Positions 34,256 through 42,698 of a DNA stretch of 64,000 nt are shown here, piece by piece. This DNA comes from Flavobacterium ammonificans (GTDB lineage Bacteria > Bacteroidota > Bacteroidia > Flavobacteriales > Flavobacteriaceae). Both the position numbers and the translations under genes were made by a program. Each line of letters opens with the position of its first letter. The stretch's first letter is position 1. The stretch is taken from the NCBI RefSeq assembly GCF_020885975.1, contig NZ_AP025183.1, forward strand, positions 992,001-1,056,000, in the 5' to 3' direction. The notes beneath the pieces were generated by a model. The model was given only the letters and a program-made list of their open reading frames with translations, did not search any database and had not been told where the DNA came from.

Positions 34256-34840
34256 ATGGAAGAAAGAAACGAACTATATCCTGTGTTTTTAAAACTACAT
34301 CAATTGAATGTGTTGATTGTGGGTGGCGGAAATGTAGGTTTAGAGAAGTTATCTTTTATGTTGAAATCCAGTCCGAATGCCAATGTTGAAGTAGTAGCGC
34401 CACGATTTCTTCCTGAACTGGAAGCTTTGGTTGCACAACATCCTTCGGTTAAGCTAACAGCAAAGAAATTCAATCGTTGGATGCTTCGCAAACGCCATTT
34501 GGTAATTGCGTGTACGGATGATTTGAAGGTAAATAAAAGAGTATTTGATTTGTGTCGCAAGCGTCATTTGATTTGCAATATTGCCGACACACCTCTGTTG
34601 TGTGATTATTATTTGGGGGGAATTGTAACCAAAGGAAATGTAAAAATTGCTATTTCAACCAACGGAAAATCACCCACAACAGCTAAGCGATTGCGAGAAT
34701 TTTTTGAAGAAATAATTCCAGACGACATCAATACAATGGTCGAAAATTTGAATGAATACCGAAAAACCTTAAAAGGAAATTTTGAAGAAAAAGTCCAAAA
34801 AATGAATGAAATTACCGAATCGTTGAAAAATAAGAAATAG
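34256..34840 (+). CDS. Precorrin-2 dehydrogenase / sirohydrochlorin ferrochelatase (Met8/CysG-N type)
   Basis: A 194-residue protein matching the N-terminal part of CysG or yeast Met8p. The NAD(P) site is LIVGGGNVGLEKLSF (residues 18-32); LVIACTDDLKVNKRVFDLCR, LICNIADTPLLCDYYLGG and VKIAISTNGKSPTTAKRLREF complete the family blocks. It oxidises precorrin-2 and inserts iron to form siroheme, completing the path begun by the preceding CobA. Whether the ferrochelatase activity is present cannot be judged from sequence alone. Spacing to cobA is 31 bases. Confidence 0.88.
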   Translation: MEERNELYPVFLKLHQLNVLIVGGGNVGLEKLSFMLKSSPNANVEVVAPRFLPELEALVAQHPSVKLTAKKFNRWMLRKRHLVIACTDDLKVNKRVFDLCRKRHLICNIADTPLLCDYYLGGIVTKGNVKIAISTNGKSPTTAKRLREFFEEIIPDDINTMVENLNEYRKTLKGNFEEKVQKMNEITESLKNKK

Positions 34841-34943
34841 TGATTGAATTGAAAAAGTGATAAATGTTACCTTTAAAAACTAAAATCATTCGTTCATTTG
34901 CATAAAATTAGATAAGAATAATTAAAGGATAAAACCTAATAGC

Positions 34944-35996
34944 ATGATTAAAACAGACATACTTATAATTGGAGCAGGCCCAACAGGTTTATTTGCCGTA
35001 TTCGAAGCGGGATTATTAAAATTAAAATGTCATATTCTAGATGCTTTGCCACAACCGGGTGGACAGCTTTCCGAATTATATCCTAAAAAACCCATCTATG
35101 ATATTCCAGGTTTTCCTGAAGTATTGGCAGGTGACTTGGTAGATAATTTGATGGAGCAAATCAAGCAATTCGAACCAGGATTTACGCTTGGGGAGCGTGC
35201 TGAAACCATTGTAAAACAAGAAGACGGAACCTTTATCGTAACCTCTAATGCAGGAACACAATTCCACACACCAGTAGTTGCCATTGCAGGTGGTTTAGGA
35301 AGTTTTGAACCTCGTAAACCCTTAATTGAAAATATCGAATTCTACGAAGATAAAGGAGTAAAATACTTCATTAAAAATCCAGAAGAGTTCAGAAATAAAA
35401 GAGTCGTAATTGCTGGTGGAGGAGACTCGGCTTTGGATTGGAGTATTTTCTTGGCTGATGTAGCTTCAGAAGTAACTTTAATTCATAGACGAAATGAGTT
35501 TAGAGGTGCTTTAGATTCAGTAGAAAAAGTACAAGAGTTGAAAAACGAAGGTAAAATCCGAATGATTACGCCTGCAGAAGTAGTGGGTATAAACGGTGCG
35601 AATCATATTGAATCGATTGTAATTGAAGAAGATGGAGTGCAAAGAACGATCGAAACAGATTATTTCATTCCGCTTTTTGGTTTGACACCTAAATTAGGTC
35701 CAATCGCTGATTGGGGATTGGAAATCGAGAAAAATGCGATCAAAGTAAACAACGCTTTGGATTACCAAACGAACATTCCCGGAATTTTCGCCATTGGTGA
35801 CGTTAATACTTATCCGGGTAAATTGAAATTGATTCTTTGTGGTTTCCACGAAGCCACTTTGATGTGCCAGGCGGCCTACCAAATCATCAACCCAGGAAAA
35901 CGTTATGTGTTGAAATACACTACCGTTTCTGGGGTAGACGGATTTGATGGAACTCGTAAAGAAGCGCCAAAAGCAGTAGTAAAAGCGATCGTGTAA
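34944..35996 (+). CDS. Ferredoxin-NADP+ reductase-like flavoprotein (TrxR fold)
   Basis: A 350-residue two-dinucleotide-binding flavoprotein: FAD site DILIIGAGPTGLFAVFEAG (residues 4-22), PGGQLSELYPKKPIYDIPGFP, NAD(P) site RVVIAGGGDSALDWSIFLAD (in part) and the closing FAD contact GIFAIGDVNTYPGKLKLI. No CxxC redox pair is present in the NADPH domain, which excludes thioredoxin reductase and points to the TrxR-like ferredoxin-NADP+ reductase class. As the last gene of the sulfite reductase cluster it most likely reduces the ferredoxin that feeds sulfite reductase. Confidence 0.87.
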   Translation: MIKTDILIIGAGPTGLFAVFEAGLLKLKCHILDALPQPGGQLSELYPKKPIYDIPGFPEVLAGDLVDNLMEQIKQFEPGFTLGERAETIVKQEDGTFIVTSNAGTQFHTPVVAIAGGLGSFEPRKPLIENIEFYEDKGVKYFIKNPEEFRNKRVVIAGGGDSALDWSIFLADVASEVTLIHRRNEFRGALDSVEKVQELKNEGKIRMITPAEVVGINGANHIESIVIEEDGVQRTIETDYFIPLFGLTPKLGPIADWGLEIEKNAIKVNNALDYQTNIPGIFAIGDVNTYPGKLKLILCGFHEATLMCQAAYQIINPGKRYVLKYTTVSGVDGFDGTRKEAPKAVVKAIV

Positions 35997-36014
35997 AAAC
36001 TTTTGCATAACAAT

Positions 36015-36053
36015 ACAAAGCGCTATTACTTTCGAGTTTTAGCGCTTTTTGTT
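36015..36053 (+). terminator. Terminator of the sulfate assimilation cluster
   Basis: AAAGCGCTA (36017-36025) and TAGCGCTTT (36040-36048) form a 9-bp stem followed by TTG; T-rich continuation. It lies 20 bases after the flavoprotein stop codon. Confidence 0.75.
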
Positions 36054-36128
36054 TGTTGGCAACTGACGCAATTCCAAATTTTTAAAAGGATCGTTACTAA
36101 TATTTTTTTAAAGCAAAGGAATGGCGTA

Positions 36129-36240
36129 TTTTTGCCAAGATTTTTTCCTGCTGTACGCTGTATCTTTTTTCTGAAACCCAGAATAAAAGGATGCCGCTTC
36201 CATCAGGGCTAAAAGGCAGAAAGGGATTTTTTTGCCAAGA
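36129..36240. repeat. REP-like palindromic element flanked by 12-bp direct repeats
   Basis: An imperfect palindrome (36147-36207) begins CCTGCTGTACGC and ends GCTTCCATCAGG, with inner arms ATCTTTTTTCTG and CAGAATAAAAGGAT. It is enclosed by two exact copies of TTTTTGCCAAGA at 36129-36140 and 36229-36240, 100 bases apart. It lies between the cys-cluster terminator and metH and no gene is seen in it. It looks like a dispersed palindromic element. Confidence 0.6.
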
Positions 36241-36292
36241 AGTAAACAACATAATAGTTTGATGAAGTGCCTTCAAGGCCAAAATAAAAAAT

Positions 36293-37270
36293 ATGTCAAA
36301 AATTCAACAAGCCATAAAAGAAAGAATCTTAGTCCTAGACGGTGCTATGGGAACCATGTTGCAACGCAACAATTTCTCTGAAGAAGATTTTCGTGGCGAA
36401 CGCTTTAAAGATTTTCCACATCCGTTAAAAGGAAACAACGATTTACTTTCGATTACACAACCCGAAGCCGTAAAACAAGTCCACCGTTTGTATTTTCAAG
36501 CAGGCGCCGATATTGTAGAAACTAATACATTTTCTGGAACGACTATCGGTATGGCCGATTATCATTTGGAAGATTTAGTATATGAGTTGAATTACCAATC
36601 GGCTAAAATTGCTCGAGAAGTGGCTGACGAATTCACAGACCGTCCCCGATTTGTAGCGGGTTCTATCGGACCAACTAACAGAACGGCTTCGATGTCGCCT
36701 GATGTAAACGATCCGGGTTATCGTGCAGTTACTTTTGACGATTTGCGTGTGGCGTACAAGCAACAAGTAGAAGCCTTGATTGATGGTGGTTGCGATGTGT
36801 TATTAGTGGAAACTATTTTTGATACTTTGAATGCTAAGGCTGCTCTTTTCGCCATTGAAGAAGTAAAAGAAGAACGTAAAATAGATATGCCAGTAATGGT
36901 TTCAGGAACGATTACCGATGCTTCAGGAAGAACACTTTCGGGCCAAACGGTGGAGGCTTTTTTAATTTCGATTTCACACATTCCGTTATTGAGCGTTGGT
37001 TTTAATTGTGCTTTAGGAGCCGACCAATTGAAGCCGTATTTGAAACGTTTGTCGATGAATACGCAATTGAATATTTCAGCTCATCCGAATGCAGGTTTGC
37101 CTAATGCCTTTGGACATTACGATCAAACTCCAGAAGAAATGCAAGCTTTGATTAGAGAGTATTTACAAGATAATTTAATCAATATTATTGGAGGTTGTTG
37201 CGGAACTACTCCAGATCACATCAAAGCAATCGCTGATGTAGCGAGAGAGTTTAAACCGAGAAAAGTGTAA
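36293..37270 (+). CDS. metH: Methionine synthase part 1: homocysteine S-methyltransferase domain
   Basis: A 325-residue protein equal to the N-terminal homocysteine-binding module of MetH. It starts ILVLDGAMGTMLQRNNF, has ETNTFSGTTIG, VAGSIGPTNRTAS and the zinc cysteines in SVGFNCALGADQL and IIGGCCGTTPDHI. The remaining MetH modules are encoded separately at 37702-40404. Splitting of MetH into two genes is common in Flavobacteriia and both parts are intact, so this is not a broken gene. Between the two parts an unrelated four-helix-bundle gene is inserted. Confidence 0.93.
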   Translation: MSKIQQAIKERILVLDGAMGTMLQRNNFSEEDFRGERFKDFPHPLKGNNDLLSITQPEAVKQVHRLYFQAGADIVETNTFSGTTIGMADYHLEDLVYELNYQSAKIAREVADEFTDRPRFVAGSIGPTNRTASMSPDVNDPGYRAVTFDDLRVAYKQQVEALIDGGCDVLLVETIFDTLNAKAALFAIEEVKEERKIDMPVMVSGTITDASGRTLSGQTVEAFLISISHIPLLSVGFNCALGADQLKPYLKRLSMNTQLNISAHPNAGLPNAFGHYDQTPEEMQALIREYLQDNLINIIGGCCGTTPDHIKAIADVAREFKPRKV

Positions 37271-37286
37271 GGGTTGATAGTTGGTA

Positions 37287-37331
37287 GTTGTTGGTTGATA
37301 GATTGAAAACTAAAAACTATCAACCAACAAC
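37287..37331. repeat. CAACAAC-type hairpin before the four-helix-bundle gene
   Basis: GTTGTTGGTTGATAG (37287-37301) and CTATCAACCAACAAC (37317-37331) form a perfect 15-bp stem with a 15-base loop in the gap between metH part 1 and the inserted gene. Confidence 0.75.
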
Positions 37332-37345
37332 CAAAAACAAAAAAG

Positions 37346-37699
37346 ATGGAATATATAAAATTAGATGTTTGGGTTGAAACTAGGAAACTAGCTAATTTGA
37401 TTTATGATGCAACTAAAGTTTTTCCTAAAGAAGAAATTTTTGGTTTGGTGAATCAAATGAGAAGATGTGCTGTTTCAGTTCTATCTAATATAGCAGAAGG
37501 TTGTGGTCGTCAAACTGCTAAGGATACGATTAATTTTTTGCATATTTCAAGAGGCTCTTTATATGAGTTAGAAACACAATGTTATTTAGCATTGGATCAA
37601 AATTATATTGATGAAAATAATTTTACTGTTATTTTTAATCAAATTCAAACAAGTAAGAAATTGTTAAATGGATTTATCAATTATTACAAAAAATTATAA
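37346..37699 (+). CDS. Four-helix-bundle protein (23S rRNA intervening-sequence protein family)
   Basis: A 117-residue all-helical protein. Family marks are the N-terminal [38 protein letters not shown] (in part), NIAEGCGRQ and [17 protein letters not shown]. The family (IVP/S23) is found as dispersed single genes in Bacteroidota and inside rRNA intervening sequences elsewhere; it is distantly related to the Avd accessory protein of diversity-generating retroelements, but no reverse transcriptase is nearby. Function unknown. It lies between the two methionine synthase genes, flanked on both sides by CAACAAC repeats, as if inserted into a former intergenic hairpin. Confidence 0.85.
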   Translation: MEYIKLDVWVETRKLANLIYDATKVFPKEEIFGLVNQMRRCAVSVLSNIAEGCGRQTAKDTINFLHISRGSLYELETQCYLALDQNYIDENNFTVIFNQIQTSKKLLNGFINYYKKL

Positions 37700-37701
37700 T
37701 T

Positions 37702-40404
37702 ATGGGTATTGATATTACCAACAACCAACAACCAACAACCAACAACTATTTAAAGTTGTCCGGTCTAGAGCCATTAATTATTACCCCAGAAACTAATTTT
37801 GTGAATGTGGGGGAACGAACTAATGTAACTGGTTCCAGAAAGTTCCTTCGATTAATCAAAGAAGAGCAATACGAAGAAGCCTTAGATATTGCGAGAAATC
37901 AAGTGGAAGGTGGTGCGCAAATCATTGATGTCAACATGGATGAAGGAATGTTGGATGGGGTGTATGCCATGACCAAATTCTTAAACTTAATTGCTGCTGA
38001 ACCCGATATATCTCGTGTTCCCGTAATGATTGATAGTTCGAAGTGGGAAATCATCGAAGCTGGATTGAAAGTAGTTCAAGGAAAAGGAGTCGTGAATTCT
38101 ATTTCGCTTAAAGAAGGAGAAGAAAAATTCATTGAATACGCTAAAAAAATCAAACGTTACGGTGCTGCGGTAATTGTAATGGCATTTGACGAAAAGGGTC
38201 AAGCTGATAATTACGAGCGACGTATCGAAATTTGTAAAAGAAGTTACGATGTATTAGTCGATAAAGTTGGTTTTCCTGCTCAAGACATTATTTTCGACCC
38301 GAATATTTTCCCAGTGGCAACAGGAATGGAAGAGCATAAATTAAATGCTTTGGACTTTTTCCGTGCGACCAAATGGATTAGAGAAAACTTGCCGTATGCT
38401 CATATTTCGGGAGGAGTAAGTAATGTTTCTTTTTCGTTTAGAGGAAATGACAAAGTGCGTGAGGCAATGCACTCCGCATTTTTATACCACGCCATTAAGA
38501 ATGGAATGACAATGGGTATCGTGAATCCTGAAATGTTAGAGATTTACGACGAAATTGATCCTGTTTTGTTAGAACATGTAGAAGATGTTTTGTTAAACAG
38601 AAGAGAGGATGCTACAGAGCGTTTATTGGATTTAGCAGAAAGTTTCAAAGGGGATTTCAAAGCCAATGAAAAAGCAATTGCAGAATGGCGTTCAGGAACA
38701 ATACAAGAACGTTTAACTCATTCGTTAGTAAAAGGAATTGACGAATTTATAGAAATAGATGTAGAAGAAGCAAGACAAGCGGCTTCGAAACCCATTGAAG
38801 TTATCGAAATCAATTTGATGGCAGGAATGAATGTGGTAGGCGATTTATTCGGAAGCGGAAAAATGTTCTTGCCACAGGTAGTTAAATCGGCACGTGTAAT
38901 GAAAAAAGCGGTAGCGTATTTATTGCCTTTCATTGAAGCGGCTAAAGACGGTTCGGCTTCCTCAAGTGCTGGAAAAGTATTGATGGCGACTGTGAAAGGT
39001 GATGTTCACGATATTGGAAAAAACATTGTTTCAGTTGTTTTAGCTTGTAACAATTACGAAATAGTCGATTTAGGTGTAATGGTAGCGCCTGAGAAAATTA
39101 TTGCAGCAGCTATCGAGCATAATGTAGATGTTATTGGATTGAGTGGTTTGATTACGCCTTCGCTGGACGAAATGGTATATTTAGCCAAAGAATTGGATAA
39201 ATTGAATGTTCAAATTCCAATTATGATTGGTGGAGCAACCACTTCGCGTGCGCATACAGCCGTGAAAATTGCACCTCAATATAAAGCGACAGTAGTTCAC
39301 GTAAACGATGCTTCTAGAGCAGTAACAGTTGCTGGAAACTTATTGAATTCAGAAACTAAAGAAAAATACACACAAGACATTCGTACCGAATACGATGCGC
39401 TTCGTGAAGGCTACTTGAATCGTAGTAGGGATAAAAATTTCCTAACGATTGAGCAGGCAAGAGTAAATAAATTAAAGTTAGATTGGAGTACCTATACGCC
39501 AACAAAACCTAATTTCATTGGTACAAAAACCGTTGAGGTTGCGATTGCTGATTTAGTAGATTTTATCGATTGGACACCATTTTTCAATTCTTGGGAATTG
39601 TACGGAAAGTATCCAGCTATTTTAACCGATGATGTGGTTGGAGAACAAGCTACGTCTTTATTTGCGGATGCACAAAAAATGTTACATCAGTTAATTCAAG
39701 AAAATTGGTTGACTGCCAAAGGTATTTTAGGAATTTACCCTGCCAATACGATTAATGATGATGACATTCAGTTGACAACTAATAATGGACAACAATTCAC
39801 TTTTTTAACGCTACGTCAACAATCCCAAAAAACGGCTGGCGCGCCTAATATCGCCTTAGCTGATTTTATTGCGCCAAAAGATTCAGGAGTTCAAGATTAT
39901 ATGGGTTGTTTTTGTGTAACCACTGGTTTTGGAGTAGAAGAAAAAGCCAAAGCATTTGAAAAAGACCTAGACGATTATAATTCGATTTTGGTCAAAGCCT
40001 TAGGCGATCGTTTGGCGGAAGCCTTTGCTGAATATTTGCATTTGCAAGTTCGTAAGGAAATTTGGGGTTATGCCTCTGAGGAAAATTTATCAAATCAAGA
40101 TTTGATCGCTGAAAATTATAAAGGAATTCGTCCTGCACCAGGATATCCAGCTTGTCCAGACCATTTAGAAAAACCAACGATTTGGAAACTCTTAAATGTG
40201 GAACAAGAAATTGGAGTAACTTTGACTGAAAGTATGGCCATGTGGCCGGCTTCATCGGTCTCAGGGTATTATTTTGCCAACCCAGAAAGTAAGTATTTTG
40301 GTTTGGGTAAAATAAAACAAGATCAAGTAGAAGATTATTCGAAACGAAGAAATACAACACTGGAGCAAGCTCAAAAATGGTTGGCTCCGAATATTGCAGA
40401 TTAA
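37702..40404 (+). CDS. metH: Methionine synthase part 2: pterin-, cobalamin-binding and activation domains
   Basis: A 900-residue protein. Residues about 20-290 are the methyltetrahydrofolate-binding domain ([33 protein letters not shown]), about 310-560 the cobalamin module ([17 protein letters not shown] with the axial histidine, [17 protein letters not shown]), and about 590-900 the SAM-dependent reactivation domain ([17 protein letters not shown]). With part 1 it methylates homocysteine to methionine. The first 17 codons are odd: they read [15 protein letters not shown] and are made of the same CAACAAC repeat found between genes here, so the repeat has been taken into the coding region. 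Later TTG/ATG codons could be the original start, but none is well placed. Confidence 0.93.
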   Translation: MGIDITNNQQPTTNNYLKLSGLEPLIITPETNFVNVGERTNVTGSRKFLRLIKEEQYEEALDIARNQVEGGAQIIDVNMDEGMLDGVYAMTKFLNLIAAEPDISRVPVMIDSSKWEIIEAGLKVVQGKGVVNSISLKEGEEKFIEYAKKIKRYGAAVIVMAFDEKGQADNYERRIEICKRSYDVLVDKVGFPAQDIIFDPNIFPVATGMEEHKLNALDFFRATKWIRENLPYAHISGGVSNVSFSFRGNDKVREAMHSAFLYHAIKNGMTMGIVNPEMLEIYDEIDPVLLEHVEDVLLNRREDATERLLDLAESFKGDFKANEKAIAEWRSGTIQERLTHSLVKGIDEFIEIDVEEARQAASKPIEVIEINLMAGMNVVGDLFGSGKMFLPQVVKSARVMKKAVAYLLPFIEAAKDGSASSSAGKVLMATVKGDVHDIGKNIVSVVLACNNYEIVDLGVMVAPEKIIAAAIEHNVDVIGLSGLITPSLDEMVYLAKELDKLNVQIPIMIGGATTSRAHTAVKIAPQYKATVVHVNDASRAVTVAGNLLNSETKEKYTQDIRTEYDALREGYLNRSRDKNFLTIEQARVNKLKLDWSTYTPTKPNFIGTKTVEVAIADLVDFIDWTPFFNSWELYGKYPAILTDDVVGEQATSLFADAQKMLHQLIQENWLTAKGILGIYPANTINDDDIQLTTNNGQQFTFLTLRQQSQKTAGAPNIALADFIAPKDSGVQDYMGCFCVTTGFGVEEKAKAFEKDLDDYNSILVKALGDRLAEAFAEYLHLQVRKEIWGYASEENLSNQDLIAENYKGIRPAPGYPACPDHLEKPTIWKLLNVEQEIGVTLTESMAMWPASSVSGYYFANPESKYFGLGKIKQDQVEDYSKRRNTTLEQAQKWLAPNIAD
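37719..37746. repeat. CAACAAC repeat inside the 5' end of metH part 2
   Basis: Four consecutive ACCAACA-type units (period 7) occupy codons 6-15 of the gene and encode [10 protein letters not shown]. Equivalent repeats occur in non-coding gaps at 29957, 37317 and 40449. Confidence 0.75.
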
Positions 40405-40412
40405 TTCAGTTC

Positions 40413-40480
40413 TCGGTTGACTGTTGTCAGTTTTAAAGTAAAACGACAACTAACAACCGACAACCAACAACCAACAACCG
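40413..40480. repeat. CAACAAC-type inverted repeat before metF
   Basis: TCGGTTGACTGTTGTCAGTTTT (22 bases from 40413, quoted in two parts: TCGGTTGACTG, TTGTCAGTTTT) is an imperfect inverted copy of AAAACGACAACTAACAACCG at 40440-40459, followed by further CAACCAACAACCAACAACCG up to six bases before the metF ATG. Confidence 0.65.
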
Positions 40481-40485
40481 ATACT

Positions 40486-41442
40486 ATGAAAGTAACAGAC
40501 CATATAGCAGCAGCCAAAGGAGAAACTTTATTCTCATTTGAAATTGTGCCGCCTACCAAAGGAACAAGTATCCAGGAATTGTATGATAATATAGATCCGT
40601 TAATGGAATTCAAACCGCCATTTATAGATGTAACCACTTCTCGTGAGGAATATGTTTATGTGAATAAAGGCAATGGTTTACTAGAAAAAAAATTAACCAG
40701 AATGCGTCCAGGAACTTTGGGAATTTGTGCGTCTATTAAACACAAGTATAATGTGGATACTGTACCTCACGTACTTTGTGGCGGATTTACCAAAGAAGAA
40801 ACGGAGTACCTTTTAGTAGACTGTCATTATTTGGGTATTGATAACGTAATGGCCTTGCGTGGCGATGCCATGAAAGACGAACAATCTTTTATTCCGAAAG
40901 AAGGCGGAAACCATTATGCAGCTGATTTGGTGAGCCAAATTCACCAATTGAATCAAGGGAATTATTTACACGGTTTGAAGGATATCGAACATAAATCCGA
41001 TTTTTGTATTGGAGTAGCGGGTTATCCAGAAAAGCATTTGGAGGCACCATCGTTAACTTCTGACTTGAAACGTTTGAAAGAAAAAGTAGATGCAGGAGCT
41101 GATTATGTAGTAACTCAAATGTTTTTTGACAATTCAAAATTCTTTGAATTTGTTGCCAAAGCAAGAGAAATTGGAATCAACGTTCCTATTATTCCGGGGA
41201 TAAAACCGATTGCAGTACAAAGGCATTTGCAAATCTTACCTCAAATCTTTAGAATTGACTTACCAGAAGATTTAATCAATGCAGTGGAAAAATGTAAAAC
41301 ACCAGCTGATATTAGACAAGTAGGAGTGGAATGGGCAATACAACAGTCATTAGAATTAAAAGCTGCTGGAGTGCCGTTTTTACATTATTATTCTATGGGT
41401 AAATCAGAGAATATCCGTCAAATAGCGAGTAAAGTTTTTTAA
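40486..41442 (+). CDS. metF: 5,10-Methylenetetrahydrofolate reductase
   Basis: A 318-residue flavoenzyme producing methyl-tetrahydrofolate for MetH. The chosen ATG at 40486 starts MKVTDHIAAAKGETLFSFEI; the longer frame from 40417 only translates the CAACAAC repeat. Conserved parts: FEIVPPTKGTS, FIDVTTSREEY, HVLCGGFTKEE, NVMALRGD, DFCIGVAGYPEKH, GADYVVTQMFFDN and PIIPGIKPI. It closes the methionine block: sulfide, homocysteine and methyl-folate genes are all here. Followed by a terminator shared with convergent gldA. Confidence 0.96.
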   Translation: MKVTDHIAAAKGETLFSFEIVPPTKGTSIQELYDNIDPLMEFKPPFIDVTTSREEYVYVNKGNGLLEKKLTRMRPGTLGICASIKHKYNVDTVPHVLCGGFTKEETEYLLVDCHYLGIDNVMALRGDAMKDEQSFIPKEGGNHYAADLVSQIHQLNQGNYLHGLKDIEHKSDFCIGVAGYPEKHLEAPSLTSDLKRLKEKVDAGADYVVTQMFFDNSKFFEFVAKAREIGINVPIIPGIKPIAVQRHLQILPQIFRIDLPEDLINAVEKCKTPADIRQVGVEWAIQQSLELKAAGVPFLHYYSMGKSENIRQIASKVF

Positions 41443-41461
41443 TTGAAACCTATAGATATTT

Positions 41462-41498
41462 AAAGCTTCTAATCTTTCAAAGGCTGGAAGCTTTTTTA
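41462..41498. terminator. Terminator between metF and gldA
   Basis: AAAGCTTC (41462-41469) and GAAGCTTT (41487-41494) with a T run form the stem; the 3' arm reaches the gldA stop codon at 41496. The sequence resembles the terminator at 11393. Confidence 0.75.
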
Positions 41499-42392
41499 TT
41501 TTGTAACCTCTCTGAACACCGTTTCTAGGTTTTTATTTTTCTGGTTGAGTTGTAATGTTTTCAATCCGTTGGCAGTAGCAAAATCAAATACTACAGGGCG
41601 CATGTCTTTATCGGCAGCAAAAGTCAATTCCCAAATAGTACCATTGGTATTGGTATACGAACTAATGTTTTCAATCGTGGCAATTTGGGTTTCGGTTACT
41701 TCTTGGTCAAACTCTACTTCGATAATTTGAGTAGAGGTTTCTGAGATTAATTTTTCCAATTTTGTATCGGCTACAATTTTCCCTTTGTCAATAATAATGA
41801 CACGGTCGCAAATCGCTTCTACTTCTTGCATAATATGCGTAGAAAGGAAAACAGTTTTGTCTTTACCTGCGTTTTTAATCACATTTCGAATCTCTATCAA
41901 TTGATTGGGATCCAAACCTGTTGTAGGTTCGTCCAAAATCAAAACGTCAGGGTTGTGCAATAATGCATTGGCTAAACCCACACGTTGGCGGTATCCTTTA
42001 GAGAGTTGTCCAATTTTTTTATGACTTTCACTAGCTAATCCAGTCAATTGAATCACTTCTTCAATTCGTGATTTGGCTACTTTATATACATCAGCATTAA
42101 AAGCTAAATATTCCCGAACGTACAAATCCAAATACAACGGATTGTGTTCTGGCAAATAGCCAATAGAAAGTTGGACGTCTTTTTGTTGCGAATTGACATC
42201 ATAGTCGTTCACTTTGGCACTGCCTTCATCAGCTGTCAGATAGGTAGTTAGAATTTTCATCAAAGTCGATTTTCCAGCTCCGTTGGGACCTAAAAAACCC
42301 ACAATTTCTCCTTTTTTGATAGCAAATGAAATAGCATCTAATGCTTTTTGTGTTCCGTAACTTTTAGAAAGGTTCTTAATTTCTATTGACAT
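41496..42392 (-). CDS. gldA: Gliding-motility ABC transporter ATP-binding protein GldA
   Basis: A 298-residue ABC ATPase. Walker A GFLGPNGAGKSTLMK (about 33-47), Q-loop region GYLPEHNPLYLDLYVREYLA, signature LSKGYRQRVGLANALL, Walker B DVLILDEPTTGLDP and the H-switch STHIMQEVEAICD are intact; a C-terminal extension of about 90 residues follows. Length and the YLPEHNPLYLDLYVREY block agree with GldA of Flavobacterium johnsoniae, the ATPase partner of GldF/GldG needed for gliding. The permease genes are not in the window. Other ABC-2 type ATPases are a minor alternative. Confidence 0.85.
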   Translation of the reverse strand: MSIEIKNLSKSYGTQKALDAISFAIKKGEIVGFLGPNGAGKSTLMKILTTYLTADEGSAKVNDYDVNSQQKDVQLSIGYLPEHNPLYLDLYVREYLAFNADVYKVAKSRIEEVIQLTGLASESHKKIGQLSKGYRQRVGLANALLHNPDVLILDEPTTGLDPNQLIEIRNVIKNAGKDKTVFLSTHIMQEVEAICDRVIIIDKGKIVADTKLEKLISETSTQIIEVEFDQEVTETQIATIENISSYTNTNGTIWELTFAADKDMRPVVFDFATANGLKTLQLNQKNKNLETVFREVTK

Positions 42393-42408
42393 TGCTTATT
42401 ATTTACTA

Positions 42409-42416
42409 CAAAAGTA
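42409..42416 (-). promoter_or_regulatory. Possible -7 element for gldA
   Basis: The minus strand reads TACTTTTG 17 bases before the gldA start; no clear -33 TTG at normal spacing. Confidence 0.4.
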
Positions 42417-42580
42417 AACAGAAAAAGCAATTATTTATTATTTCTTTAGATTTCAATTTGGTTACTATTTTCAAATTCACAATTATCGATTATTAAAACA
42501 CTACTTTTTTAGCCAATTTGTAATTATTTTATAGTTTGATAAAGAATTCTGTTTTTGTTTTATAATATCCTTTATTTTAC

Positions 42581-42611
42581 TTGGTTGAGTTAAAATTAAT
42601 GCTAATATTTG
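42581..42611 (+). promoter_or_regulatory. Promoter of the pheA leader and operon
   Basis: TTG at 42581-42583 and TAATATTTG at 42603-42611 with a 19-base spacer approximate the Bacteroidota promoter (one extra base in the -7 box). RNA would start about 25 bases before the leader-peptide ATG. Confidence 0.5.
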
Positions 42612-42641
42612 CAATGTTAAACAAGGCAAAAAAAGCATCAT

Positions 42642-42698
42642 ATGTGTAGTAACCGTTTTTATTTTAGCAATACTTATTACTTCTTTTTTAGGAAGTAA
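42642..42698 (+). CDS. Phe/Tyr-rich leader peptide of the pheA operon
   Basis: An 18-codon frame reading MCSNRFYFSNTYYFFFRK: five Phe and three Tyr codons, including the run Tyr-Tyr-Phe-Phe-Phe at residues 12-16, just before the TAA at 42696-42698. It lies in the leader RNA of an operon for phenylalanine and tyrosine synthesis and is followed by mutually exclusive antiterminator and terminator hairpins. By analogy with pheA and other amino-acid leaders of Proteobacteria it is read as a sensor peptide: shortage of charged tRNA-Phe or tRNA-Tyr would stall the ribosome on these codons. The peptide itself needs no further function. It is too short for standard gene calling. Confidence 0.75.
   Translation: MCSNRFYFSNTYYFFFRK

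Noticed and set aside
36293..40404. metH as a pseudogene broken by insertion
   Set aside because: Both halves are full-length modules with all key residues, and a split metH is usual in this group.
37719..40480. CAACAAC repeats as a possible CRISPR array
   Set aside because: Units are 7 bases without unique spacers and no cas genes are near.
40417..40485. Longer N-terminus for metF starting at 40417
   Set aside because: The extra codons only translate the CAACAAC repeat; the ATG at 40486 begins the conserved protein.
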